NCBI GenBank assembly: GCA_036426205.1
Contig: CM071570.1
Location: 140,139,048-140,203,047, forward strand
Reading direction: 5' to 3'
Length of the DNA stretch: 64,000 bases
From: Ascaphus truei
Taxonomy: Eukaryota; Chordata; Amphibia; Anura; Ascaphidae
Every line of letters starts with the position of its first letter. Within the stretch, counting starts at the first letter, position 1. The notes under the pieces are model-generated. The model saw nothing but the letters and a program-made list of their open reading frames with translations, did not search any database and was not told the origin of the DNA. Position numbers and translations under genes: made by a program. This document shows, piece by piece, positions 10,444 to 21,774 of the stretch.

Positions 10444-12046
10444 GGGAGGTAAATGTCTCGGGATGCCGGGGGTCCCCTGAGCTAAAATTAAGCACAATTC
10501 AGCTCCAGAGACCCCCTGCTTCAAAACAGAGAACAAAACAAAAAAATAATAATATGTAGTGCAAGATGTTTTTCTGCATGAAGCACAGAGAGAAGCTGTG
10601 AAGCAGCATTGAAAGTACCAGATGCTCAGAGTAAAATTGTGAGTGCATAGTATTGTGGAGATTATTTGCAAATATATGAAAAACGTGGTACACCATTTGT
10701 GCCTCGCTCTCCATGCCTTCATCTTCAATATTCTGTGTGGAATTACGACGAGATTCCTTCGACTTACTCTGGCTGCATTCTGGACTGTGTAAAGAAAGTT
10801 GCGTACACAAAGACATGTTTATAATAATGGTTTATCCATTTCCTATAACAAATCACTGAGTGGCTAACCTTAGCGCTTATTCCTCATCTTCTTTTTTCTG
10901 TATCATTATTTAACAGCCTGTGATCACAGAAAAAGAAGAGACTGCAATTACTAATTCACTTGTGTGTTGAAGACTTTTATTGTCTGGGACTGTTTTTTTG
11001 TGTTTAATGACCGCTACCAGCCTTCAGAAAACAGTGGAGACACTAGACATAGCCTTTTATGCATCTATTACATTGGTCTGTGTGTGCTGTATTTATTCTG
11101 TGTGCAAAATTATTTCAATTTATTGTGTTATGCAATATGACATCCTAAGGCTATATCAATGAAGTATCAGGACCTTTAAATCACGGACTCGCACATTGGC
11201 CATGACTAGTAGTGGAAAGAGGAGGATATGGTGTTAAAGATGCAATCTCTGGTAACCAAGACCAGCTTCTGCTCTGATCGTTTTCATGGCTCCGATGGAG
11301 TGGTGAACACTCACCCAGAAAAAACAAGCCGACCACAGTGACCTCACACTAAAGGGAGGAGAAATTAAACCCCTCCCAAGTGTCGGTTAACCATGTTTAC
11401 AAAGCAACCTATAAATAATGGTTTTTAAAAATACTTATAGGTATTGGATGTTCACCAGAGACTCACTTCTGTCACCTTCTAGCCAGCCAAACCAGTGGGG
11501 TTTTAAACCGAGATGGTATATAACCCTGTTGGCCACGTAAGGCAGAGTTTTAGGTTAATATTAGTTAAAATGTTCCTCTGAATGAAAAATGTCACCGAAA
11601 TATATACCTTGGGTACTCAAGTGATGTAAAGTTCATGTTTATCGCAGTAGGTCAATTGCAGTTGATAAACTGGGTTAGTGTGCTCTATAAAATGTCCGAT
11701 ACCTACAGTTGTCCTATACCCTATGCATCTGCACAATTGTGGAAAGCTGCTTTAGGAATTCCTCTACCACCACTCTCCTACTGTCCCTTGCACAACATTT
11801 GCAAGATGCAATAAGCTTCCACAATAGTCACGCATACAGGTTGGATCACCATGAAAGGTGATTGAAGTTTTTGTAAAAATTGGTACACAAACACAAATGT
11901 CCCTACTAAATTAATGTAGCAAAAGTGTGAAATAAATGTGATCCCTGGTTCTTGACTGTATTAAGACATTTCACAAAATACTTAATTCAAAGGGTATAAA
12001 AATCGTATGAAAGAATGTCGACATGTTTATTTATTTTTTGGCTTAC
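10444..12046. other. Probable MAP3K7 intron 4 sequence
   Basis: This lies downstream of exon 4 of the minus-strand gene. I looked for exon 5 (the kinase-lobe segment containing HRDLKPPN) and did not find it here or further left. No other gene was recognised. Confidence 0.5.
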
Positions 12047-12092
12047 CATTGTACAATGAACCTCCTTCAGCATATTCCATAACTAGACATAC
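12047..12092 (-). CDS. map3k7: MAP3K7 (TAK1) exon 4
   Basis: A 46-bp exon that translates as VCLVMEYAEGGSLYN plus one base, the kinase hinge of TAK1 with the gatekeeper Met and hinge Glu-Tyr-Ala. The intron before it ends ...tcctag and the intron after it begins gtaagc. It starts in phase 0, following exon 3, and ends in phase 1, as expected if the next residue is the Val of the following exon. It is too short to stand out as an open frame; it was recognised by protein identity and splice sites. Confidence 0.93.
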
Positions 12093-12575
12093 CTAGGAAA
12101 TAAAAACAAATCCAGGATAACAGAACTAATCATTTAAAATTCAGCATTAAAACTTAATTAACTTTGGAGACCTATATAGAATTACTCCACTCCAGAAATA
12201 CTGTAAGTAGACTACATTATTTCTGTTGTACTTTAATATTTTTCAATGTATTCATATTTACGATTCATATATACACATACATATTAATTAATATTAATGA
12301 AATCCTGCTTCGCTCTTGTTTAAAGAAATAAAAAAAAACACAAACATGCACAGATGCAGAGGCCGTTATCCTAACAGTTCACAGAGCCGTTTTCGTGAAC
12401 TCTGCTGTTTCCCTCGTTATTCTTCCATGAACGCTGCCATGAATGCCGCCAATCACACAGCCCAATCCAGCAATGTGCCAGCACTAGTAAACACGCGTCT
12501 TAACGCGGGAAAGTTTGAAGAAATCATGCGACACAACCTGGGTATGCCCAGGAATACAAATCGTGAAATGTTCAG

Positions 12576-12920
12576 ATAACGGCCGCTGCATCTGCAACAT
12601 GCAAATACATATATGGACAGTTCTGCCAGAGAATTACCTAACATTTTAACAAACCGCATAGGATTTGTAGTGCAATAACAAAGGCTGTGAGTGCATCAGA
12701 AGCTAAAAGCAGCAAACCTGGCTGCTATGTTTTTATTTTTGAAAATTCCTCGTCCCTTTAAAAAAAAAAAAAAAGTATAATTGTAATTTTTTCAAGTACA
12801 GGTGTAGTCCGACTTCCTGTTTTCAGTGTCGCGATCGTGCAGCCTGGGAGGCTCAACTCTGTGGGGGTCCCTGCTTCTTTGACCCCCGCAGCATTAATCC
12901 GTCAGACCCATTAGCCGGAA
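12576..12920. repeat. Repeat related to 61680-61823
   Basis: Contains ATAACGGCCGCTGCATCTG at 12576-12594, found exactly again at 61805-61823. A segment near 12880-12912 (gcagcattaatccgtcagacccattag) also resembles the arms of the palindrome at 18122-18254 and the block at 61690-61735. A dispersed MITE family is the likely explanation. Confidence 0.5.
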
Positions 12921-13012
12921 GCCAAAGAGTGAAGGAGGTGTACAGGTGTCCCAGAGAGAAGAAGTCACTCAGCAGCTCTGAAGGTAGGAAGCACTAAGAA
13001 GCAGTCTCAGGT

Positions 13013-13247
13013 CTGTCCAGCCCCTTAATGATTTAGATGCCCGAATATGGATATCTACGTCATGAGGGGGAATACTATAGAGCCATATTCAGTCATAATC
13101 ATCATCATCAAGGTGGTTGGAAAGTGTTAAATATCCTGTCCAACCTCCTTAATGACGTACATGTCCGAATATGGTGCTATAGATAGTATTGCCTTCAAAC
13201 GTAGATATCCATACTCAGGCATCTACATCAAGGAGATGGATAAGCAT
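13013..13247. repeat. Near-palindromic element (about 235 bp)
   Basis: The left arm (about 13013-13128) and the right arm (about 13135-13247, complement) align along nearly their whole length. Shared blocks include TAGATGCC, TATGGATATCTACG, AATACTAT and CCATATTC. It would fold into one long hairpin. Such foldback MITEs are common in frogs; no flanking duplication was settled. Confidence 0.75.
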
Positions 13248-13371
13248 AGACTGCTTCGGTTCTACTATAGTGCGAGGTCTACCTGGATATCTGTGGTCAA
13301 CCAAAATGTGGGTACAATGTACACCAGATGATGCTCTGCTTCAGCTGGAGTAGCTGTAATCACACTAGACG

Positions 13372-13569
13372 CAGTGGTTTCCAACCCTTTTTTTGGTTAA
13401 GGAACCCCAAATGAAATTCTGAGGAACCCCCAACCATCTCTGTGATCAGATGCATTGTAAATTCTTCTGCATTTGATACAATTTTCAAATGACCAGAACA
13501 TTGCAGGGAACCCTTTAGGGATGCCCAGGGAACCCAAGGGTTTCTAGGAAACCTGGTAGAAAAACACTG
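13372..13569 (+). mobile_element. hAT-like MITE
   Basis: Begins CAGTGGTTTCCAACCC and ends GAAAAACACTG, giving inverted ends related to CAGTGTTTTTC. The inside carries a repeated aaggaacccc motif. An exact 8-bp duplication is not visible, so the copy is old. A second partial end, CAGTGTTTTTCAAC, occurs near 13600. Confidence 0.65.
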
Positions 13570-14111
13570 CGCTGGAGAGTAGCTGTAAGAGCACTAGTGC
13601 AGTGTTTTTCAACAAGGGTTCAGTAGCTGTAAGCACACTAGATGGTGCTCTGTTTTAGCTGGAGCAGCTGCACTGCTCAAAATTATGCTGAATCTTGACA
13701 GAAAAAACTGCTATAACATATCATCGCAAGTACAATTTACTGGACGCACCAGAAGCTGCAGGGCCTTGTCATCGATGTGGTAGTTCAGCACTGCGCAAAC
13801 AATTTCAGCTGCAGCCCCCTTCCTGGGAGCTGCAGCATTCGCGCCCTCCCCAAAGGCATGGCTTCAAATGACGTTGCGAGTCATGTTGCGGATCACCTCA
13901 CCCCACCGCGTCCTGCGTTGCCATGGCGACGTGTCGCCGAAGACCCAGCTGCCGGTAGGTAAGTGAGTTTACAGAGGCCTCACGCCTTCCATGGCATTAT
14001 ATTAAATGCCTGGGGGAAGAGCGCAGGGCCTCTCTAGCCTGCGCCCCCCCCTGTAAATTCTCCCTCCCCCCCCAGTTTGCACATTGCTGTGGTAGAGTAA
14101 TTCAAGAAAGA

Positions 14112-14236
14112 ATTAGGAGGGAGAAAGACCAAGATTGGATCTATATCCAGTAGAATGTAAATCCTTCTGACTTGGGAAGTGGGGAGGGGTGAGCTATAGA
14201 TATATAGATACAATGTTGGTCTTTCTCCCTCCTAAT
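14112..14236. repeat. Short inverted-repeat element
   Basis: A 21-bp arm ATTAGGAGGGAGAAAGACCA(A) at 14112-14132 has its exact complement at 14216-14236. Imperfect pairing continues inward (ATCTATAT / ATATAGAT). It is probably a MITE core inside MAP3K7 intron 3. Confidence 0.7.
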
Positions 14237-14733
14237 AGAGGTAAATGAGAATTGTAATCCTAATAGAGGTATATTTTATTTTATCTGGTAGTGTTAGGAC
14301 CTGTGAACTGGGTCTGCCTTGTCGTGGCTCACAATGTTTTGGCCAAAGGGTTAAACTAAATTACCCTTTTTCAAGATAATTTCTAAGTATTTTACTGTGT
14401 ATTTTTGTCATATTGGATGTAGCATTGGGCTTCTCTGTTGCTTGTTGTATACATTTGCCACGCTCAATAGCTCTACTTTTTGACACATATACATTTTGTG
14501 GGGGCTCAGGGGTTCCCAAAATGAGCTTGCTGGGGTTCTGTATGTGTGTTTGATTTGATTGATTATTGATTATTGTATTACACAGCTAAAGCTGATCTCT
14601 GTATTGCATAAACTACCACATATTTGTAGCTGTATTTCTTACAATACATGTCATCTTTGGACAATATAAATAAAAAATAAATAAATTTTAAAAAACACAC
14701 ACAAACCCCAAAGACCCCTCTGTGTAAACTTAC

Positions 14734-14799
14734 TGGGTTTAAGCAGGCTCCATACAGCTGCACAATATTTGGGTGGTTCACACGTGACAACTGTAGAAG
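14734..14799 (-). CDS. map3k7: MAP3K7 (TAK1) exon 3
   Basis: 66 bp, 22 codons, phase 0 at both ends: [20 protein letters not shown] then NP. This is the end of helix C and strands beta-4/beta-5 of the TAK1 kinase domain. The acceptor is a T-rich tract ending ttgcag and the donor is gtaagt. As I recall the family, mammalian TAK1 reads LRQLSR and NIVKLYG here, so Leu and Gln are substitutions. The reading frame joins exactly with exons 2 and 4. Confidence 0.95.
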
Positions 14800-15672
14800 C
14801 TGCAATTCAAAAAAAAACATGTTAGGCTGTGGAAAATAAACACTAAAGATTCACTTGGAAAGTGTTGAATGCCATCAATTATATGAAGCTTTAATATGTA
14901 TTAGATTTGATGACTGGAAACCAACATGACAAGTCTCTTCGTCCAGTGAGATCACCGACATGAGCCAATAATTCATGAATTGCAAAAAACGCATATTAGA
15001 GCTGCCAGATTGACGAGAACATTTATTATTTAGCTGAAAATTATTGGACCACAAGGATTTATATTTTGTAGTTTCTTCTACTTTATTTCCCCTAACTTTT
15101 CTTCATTACGGCTATCCCCATCCTCCGCCTTTTTACTTTCTTTATACAACCAGAAACCTCTCCTGCTTCGCATTCTCTGCTTACATGCTCAGACGGTCTC
15201 TCCAGGAAACCCAAATGATTGTCTCACATGGATAGTTTTCCTGCAAATGAAACCTTCGCTTGAGGCAAATCATGTCTCTTTTTTTGCGTGATGCAATTTA
15301 TTTTCGTGGAAGCTTATAGGGATGATCAAACGCTATATGAACTACTTGACATTTACAAAAATCAATGAGGTTTTGTATGGCTGTTAATGGGGAGGGGGGA
15401 AGTGCATTAATACACAAGTAGATAAAAAATCTCAGCACAAAATGTGATTAAGCATTTCCCAAGAGTATCATAGCAAGTCACAGTGGGATGAACAGTTTGT
15501 AGTGGGGAACAAATGTTGTAAGCATTTAAAAACGCAACGGCTCTTCGCACCAGGCCCATTAATCAAAAAAGGAGGCATGCAAGGATGGTACATTGCCTTT
15601 TATTGAAAAGAGTGTTTCTCTAAGACAATTCTAAGTGCGCTGCCTAAAAGTATCTGTACTTGTGAACAATAC

Positions 15673-15783
15673 CTCGACCATAAAGGCCTTCCTTTCAGAT
15701 TCACTTTCGATTTGCTTGATAGCCACATCTTTGCCTCGCCACTTTGCTTTGCAGACAACACCAAATGTGCCTCTTCCAACTAC
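15673..15783 (-). CDS. map3k7: MAP3K7 (TAK1) exon 2
   Basis: 111 bp, 37 codons, phase 0. It encodes the N-lobe: glycine loop GRGTFGVV and the ATP-binding lysine in VAIKQIE (residue 51 counting from the exon 1 Met), ending KAFMVE, where the final Glu is the helix C glutamate. The acceptor ends taaacag and the donor is gtattg. TAK1 is the MAP3K that, with TAB1-3, activates the IKK, JNK and p38 pathways downstream of TGF-beta, IL-1 and TNF receptors in the cytoplasm. No damage is visible. Confidence 0.97.
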
Positions 15784-16139
15784 CTGTTTAGAAACAAAGA
15801 AATATTCTGTGAGAACTGACAAGATAGATATGCTCTTCAAATCACAAAATAAAACACATTAAAACTATTGTATACAAAATGTAGTAAAAAAAAAAAAAAA
15901 AATAAAATAGGCAAAAATTCTTAGTGGGCTACATTCAGTTGATAGATACACAAACAGAGGGGGGGGGGGGGGGGGCAGACATTGAAAGAGGGAGTTCAAT
16001 GGGTGGAAACCAGCATGCGATCAGGGTTTTTAAGCGTGAGAAAACACTTGACACAGGGGCAGAAAGAGAGACAGACAAACAGACTTGAGCAAAAAAAATA
16101 GAGCTAGTTGAGCTATAGCGAAAGATCAAAAATATAGGA
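15784..16139. other. Intron 1 sequence with homopolymers
   Basis: Start of the 18-kb MAP3K7 intron 1 as read from exon 2. It holds an A run at 15884-15902 and a G run of about 17 at 15959-15975. No gene was recognised. Confidence 0.6.
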
Positions 16140-16870
16140 AGGTGAAGGAATTGTGGAGGGCCTTGAAAGAAGAATTTTGTAATGAATACAGAGTATAACT
16201 GAGTTTTCAGGAGGAAAAGAGCAGAGATTCATCAAGAGAAGAACAAGGTTATTATCAGAGCAGCATTTTTATTAGATTGAAGGGTAGAGAGCTGCAAGGT
16301 CAGCAAGTAGAATGTTGCAGTAGTCCAGACGGGAGAGAGAGAATTAGGACATATTTTAAATATGTTATAAGCCGAGAAATAGAGAAAAGGTTGTATTTTA
16401 GCAATGGCATTAAGGAGAGGGGGAGAGTCAAATATGACACCTAAACAACGTGCTTGCGGAACTGGATTAATAGTGTTACAGTCATGGAAAAGACTGCAAT
16501 AGGGCTGCTTAATCTTTGACATTTAGTTTGAGGCATCTGGCTGCCATCCAGGATGAGATCGCAGTGAGACAATTGGAGACCTAGGATTGCACTGCAGTTG
16601 TAAGGTTCGTTGTGGATAAATAGTTGTACTTCATCTGTATACATGTGAATTTTGAAGTCAAACAAATGAACAAGGTCACCAAGGAAAAGTAGAGAGAGAA
16701 AAAAGAGCAGTGTTGTGGTACATCGAAAGATAGAACAGAGGACGGAGGACTTTGAAACAAATACATTAAAAAGGAACAATTAGAAAATAGGAAGACCGAC
16801 CGGAAAAGACTATGCCAAACACCAAGGCAGCGGAGAGAACTGGAATGAGAAAATCGGGGGTCAATAAATT
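16140..16870 (-). pseudogene. Old L2 LINE RT fragment
   Basis: Minus-strand frames give LVHLFDFKIHMYTDEVQLF (compare [11 protein letters not shown] in the intact copy), DLILDG, PVPQARCLGVIFDSPPLLN and IAKIQPFL, in the order of the L2 RT. The Asp-Asp catalytic pair is mutated to Thr-Asp. Frameshifts occur throughout. It is much more diverged than the L2 at 40984-43112. Confidence 0.8.
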
Positions 16871-17079
16871 CAAATGTTGCAGACAGGTCGAGTAGAATGG
16901 GAAGGGAGCAATGTCCTTGTGATATAGCAATTCGGAGGTTGTTTGCTACTTTGGCGAGAACGGTATATTTTTAATAGTGCTTTCAAAATAATTAGTGTTT
17001 GTGCAGAATAGTAACGGTTTAATATTCTTAGCCACAGATTAGCACTGGTAATGAGTCTAGCGCCAGGCTTCATCAAGCT

Positions 17080-18117
17080 TCAATGCACAGTATCGCACCA
17101 CAAACCTGCATTAACTTCCATAAATGGTAATAGCAGTTCATGGTGGATCGGGGTGCCATGCACGCATTGAAACGTGAGGAATATGTCCCCTGCAAGTCCT
17201 GGGTTGTACAACAAGATGCACAAATGAATTCCAAAAAAAAAAATGCTTTGCAAACTTTTTGGGAAATCTGTCAAGTCGCATTGTTTAAAAAAATCTTTTG
17301 TAAAAATGACATTGTATAAAAGGTCAGCTGATCTTGTACGTTGACTATGCTTGGCGAGTATTTTTTGGCTAAGATTTCAAACCAATTGGGGGTGGGAGAG
17401 GGCATATTTAATCTGGTTCACGAATTTGAGAATATTTTGCACATCTATTTGTTGTAGTGCGATTTATTGATCTTGTATCCTATCCTACTGGAAGTGTATG
17501 TACGCGAGTCTTGGAATTGTTTTGGCTTCTGCTTCAGAGGATAGATTTTCTATTTGCTCTCTTTGGAGTGACCTACTTTACAACATGGGACAAACTCATA
17601 CTGATGGGGCACTAAGCCGGCCTGGCCCTGGAATGACACCAAACACTGATATTTTAATTTTGTAGTTGGTGTCCTTTGGACTTGTAACTTATTGAATATT
17701 GAGGACGAAGTACCTCAATCTAAATATAGAGTAAGCTAAAGATAAATATAAAAAAAATTGGAATAAAATATTTAGCAAATAAAAATACAACTTGTAAACA
17801 CATTCACATGTCTCACAGGTCTGCAACCTTGCTTTTCCCCATTATCTCTTAGCATACAATGTATCCACTGCTGCCAAGGGATTCTGGGTCAAGACATGCA
17901 AATGAGCACTCCGTAATAATATTTAGAGTAGTAAAGGTTCTGCTGTAGTAAATAGTGAAATGGCAGATCTCTCCCTGCTTGTCAGTGTTTAAATGGATAT
18001 GATCCTCTGTAACATATCTAAGAAGAGGTAATAGACTGGTGGGAGGGTTACCCTGTAGTGCCGACGAGTATTCTAAAACCAATCTGGGGCAATCACCAAC
18101 AAGACCCAGGTACATCC
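17080..18117. other. Intron 1 sequence, unrecognised
   Basis: No coding or RNA gene identified. The sequence is mildly AT-rich and lacks a repeat boundary that I can defend. Confidence 0.5.
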
Positions 18118-18121
18118 TGCA

Positions 18122-18254
18122 ACATTTCTGCAGACAGACTAATGGCCCATCGGATTAACAGCAGGAGTCCCTGGCAGTCCCATTCAAACTGAATGGGACT
18201 GCCAGGGACCCCTGCGGTGTTAATCCGGTGAGCCATTAGTCTCTGCAGAAATGT
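18122..18254. repeat. Near-perfect palindrome (133 bp)
   Basis: ACATTTCTGCAGA at the left end is the complement of the right end. The two arms pair through TAATGG, GGATTAACA and TCCCTGGCAGTCCCATTCA with few mismatches, turning around at about 18187. It has little or no loop, so it could extrude as a cruciform. Half-arm relatives occur at 12880-12912 and 61690-61735. Confidence 0.85.
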
Positions 18255-18638
18255 CACTGAAATGTTTGCAGCATGTACCTGGATCTTGTTGGTTATAGCC
18301 CCAGATTTTCCAAGGCAAGTTTAAGGCAAGTGTTAGAATACTTGTCGGCGCACCTGTACCTCTCTGAGTTTTTTTTCTTCTTTGTTGAATGGATAGCCTG
18401 CCACAGACCACCGGCGCCACCCAAGTCACCAGACTCGGGACAACAATAAATACCTTCAAACAGTACGTTTTCTAAAAGGCAAGAGTATACCATGTAACTA
18501 ACGCAAGCTATGAAATCTTATTAAAGGCTACACTTTATTATCATTCAGTATGGGGACCAGAATACAGAGACTTTACGTAATCGGTATAATTTATTTTAAC
18601 TATATTTTATGGGCTTTGATTTCACCATCACTGTCAAG

Positions 18639-18678
<40 letters not shown>
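18639..18678. repeat. (AC)n microsatellite
   Basis: About 20 uninterrupted AC dinucleotides. Confidence 0.95.
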
Positions 18679-18684
<6 letters not shown>

Positions 18685-20014
18685 TCCATTAAAAAAAATA
18701 CCATTACCTAGACTCGTCTAGTCACTACATAAATATATTTAGCAATATATTTTACTCTAAAAATCAATTGGCCAAAATCATGTCTTATATCATGGAATAA
18801 TCCTGTCTCTTTAGGGTATACATTGAAGTTTTCAAATTATTCCACCAAGCAATTATCTGCAATTGTCGAACATCTCTCAGCAGTCATTATCATCAATTAT
18901 GTTTCAGATGACAAATGGAATAAAATGCACATGAAACAGAGTTGCAGTATTTTCTTATGTTATATCTCGACAGATAGCGTATAAATTCATATTGATCTAC
19001 AACACATTTTCTTATAGACATACATTTCTAAAGAGAGACTGTGGAGGAGGAAGGGGTTTAAGTAACATTAGGAGGGTGGGGGGTGGAAGGGCATAAGAGA
19101 CGCTGGAGGGTTGAGGCAGGGGGGGGGGAGAGAAGAGAGAGGAAGGGTTGACAGACATTGGGGGGCAGGGGTGGTGAAAGGCATTGAGAGACATATGTAG
19201 GGGGTGGTGGGGGTGGACATGGAGGGAGATTACCAGCAGGGGTTTTTCCTTGGATGGCCTTACATGCAGCAGCTTTGTCACAGAGCTACCAGCTCTGCCA
19301 CCTCCACCCCATCTCTCTGCAGGAGCAGGCAGAAGGGGTGAGGCGTGTGACTGGTAGCTCCAGGACATGCTGCAGCTTCACAGACACCAACAGCCTGGAA
19401 TACCACGGTAATAAATAAGTGACGACTTACTATATATTTTTATTAGTATCCCATCCGTATATTAACCAACCCTAATTAGAGACCATCATGTATACAGATC
19501 ACACAAACCGGATAGTAACACACGGGTACTCAAAATAACTTCTTATCAATATGAAGGTTTATTAAACCAGGAACATTTTGGTCCACTCACGGATCACTAA
19601 AAATACAAGAAGTACAGAGTAGACCAGTATATATGCCCCCAACCATGAAAGAAACTGAGCAAAAAAAAAAAGTGTAACTTCACTACAGCTGAATGCATAC
19701 ACTAAAATAGAGAAGTTGCTGTCAACACCTGCATGATGCCCTTTATGATGTAGAACGAGTTGGACCTTCATTATCCACTCACCAGAGACCTTCAGGTATC
19801 ACCACAGGGCGCTGATTTTTCTAGTTTATGATTCTACATACCATTTTAAGTTTAACTTTTCCTCCTTCATTACCAATCATATCACCCAAATTAAGAATTC
19901 TCTTTTTTTATCACTACACTTTAGTTTGTGTATGTATGCAAAAATGGTGACGTCATATATTTCCACACACTTTTCACCAAGTATAAATACTGGTCTACTC
20001 TGCCGTTTATGTAT
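18679..20014. other. Intron 1: purine-rich block and repeat ends
   Basis: 19030-19250 is a G/A-rich stretch of degenerate GGAGGGTGGGG units. 19540-20014 resembles the noncoding end of a PLE, with an aataaacc-type motif in complement and a hammerhead-like motif just after. No protein-coding exon seen. Confidence 0.4.
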
Positions 20015-20053
20015 CCTGAAAAAGGTCCATGAGCAAACTGAAACGTTGGTCCC
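20015..20053 (+). ncRNA. Weak hammerhead-like motif
   Basis: Reads CCTGAAAAAGGTCC...AACTGAAACGTTGG: a CUGA-type core, then a GAAAC followed by a short self-complementary AACGTT stem. It has the same arrangement as the clearer copies at 38919-38981 and 50614-50657, but the core guanine is lost. Probably a decayed PLE terminal repeat. Confidence 0.3.
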
Positions 20054-20159
20054 CATCACAAACTGCACACCTGTGAGCACGGGACTTGTATATGTGACAA
20101 GGGTTAATATACAACACTACGTAGCCGACTCACTTTTCACCCCGACAGGGTCCCTCAAT

Positions 20160-21770
20160 TGAGTAATATATCCCCTCAATATTTCCCAACCTACATCTTA
20201 AAACACTGCCACCAATAAAAAAAATAAGGTATAGGTGCTAGGGTCCTTGGTCCCCGTTTACCAAGAAAATCATATATGTCATTAACACACAAATCTATTG
20301 TAGCAAAAATATGTCCAAAAATATAATCACGCTTCAAAACCATGCAAAGTTCAATAAAAGCCTGAAGACAATACTTATTTAATCTAAAATATACAAAAAG
20401 TAGTAGTTACAAAAAAAAGAATTACAAAAAACAAAAACAAACTTTACAATATATGCAATTAAAAAAAAGAATAAAGGTAAAAGACTACCAAATCCCTTCA
20501 GAGAGACTTGAAGTTGGAAATCCACATGTGCAAGACAAATACACCTATTTTGAATTTCAAATTTATATTCCCAAAAGCATGGTTTCGATCCTAAACTTTC
20601 TGCATTGGAAACTGGCTAAGCGGTATGTATACCCATATATGAACTTGTATGGTCTACCTTTGCTGCCAATACTTTGCCCCCCATCCGCATGCCTGATTTC
20701 CCCCAGTGGATGCAAGTTCCTGATCAGGGTTGATTTCTTTTCAGGACCCACCCTGTCCTGCTGCCCAGCTTTATTATGATCTGACAAATGTGGCTCAGTT
20801 GGAGCAGTCACAGTTATACAGTCTTGACGACACATTATGCCCAGACATACTGGCTACCCGTTTCAGTGATCGCGCAATGACAAATTGAGAGGCCGACTAG
20901 TCTAATTCTTGCTAAAACTGCCAGCACTATGGATCAAACAATCCTGTTTGTCCTTGTGCTCCTGTAGAACTAATGGCTGCAGTGGCGAGTGCCTGGCAGC
21001 TGCGTCTATCTCTGTTTCAGTAATGGATCACGCACAGCAGACAGGGACTGATTTACTGTTCTGCTGACCCCCAGTCCTGCTGACGGATGATTGCCGAGAC
21101 CTGTTTATAACCAGGGATGTCTTACAGCGTTACCTCACATTTGCTGGACTACATTTGGGACTTTATTATGAATTTATATTATATGCAATCATGGACAATC
21201 AAGAAACTCACAATGACCGAGAACCTCGTTCAACCAAATAATGCAAGAAAGTTTAGTAGCGGGCGCAGCCTAGGCGGTAACTGGAAATAGTAAAAAAACT
21301 GTACTATAGACGTACACCAAAGAAGTCCGATCTATGGTGCACATCACAAAATAGTAAACTACAGGATAATTGATAGTATTTATTAACTTATTAAAAGGTA
21401 GTACAAAAATGATGCACCATAAAATAAGGTAGGTCTAGGACATGACCATGAAATAAGCAACTCAACACAAGACTAAAAGTACAATGGTTAATCCCCTGAA
21501 GGCTCGTTCATTGAAATGCTGGTATAAATCCTACAATAGGACTTGGCATAGATCTTTTGTGGTGATCGGAGAAAATTGATATTAACCATCTCACGAAAGG
21601 CTACTTAATTAGTAATACTGCCGTGTCATAAACACACACTTTGGTGTACATCTATAGTACACTGTTACTGTTTAAAAATCAATAATCTCCCAGCATATTG
21701 CGCAAGGACTAAAAATGCAAGGGCTCTGGCAGTTCTTTTAGAGAGCCTACATATTTTTCACCTTTTCCAA
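20160..21770. other. Intron 1 sequence, largely unrecognised
   Basis: AT-rich, no exon. The right part may be the decayed 5' portion of the DIRS element that becomes recognisable at 21775. Confidence 0.4.
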
Positions 21771-21774
21771 TCTA

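Noticed and set aside
1..12046. Further MAP3K7 exons to the left of exon 4
   Set aside because: I searched for the exon 5 kinase segment on the minus strand and saw only repeats, so no exon is claimed.
12316..12579. 87-codon plus-strand frame near MAP3K7 exon 4
   Set aside because: No recognisable domain and no splice context; it overlaps a dispersed repeat fragment.
20453..20835. 108-codon plus-strand and 90-codon minus-strand frames
   Set aside because: No domain; the sequence is intronic and AT-rich, with chance open frames.
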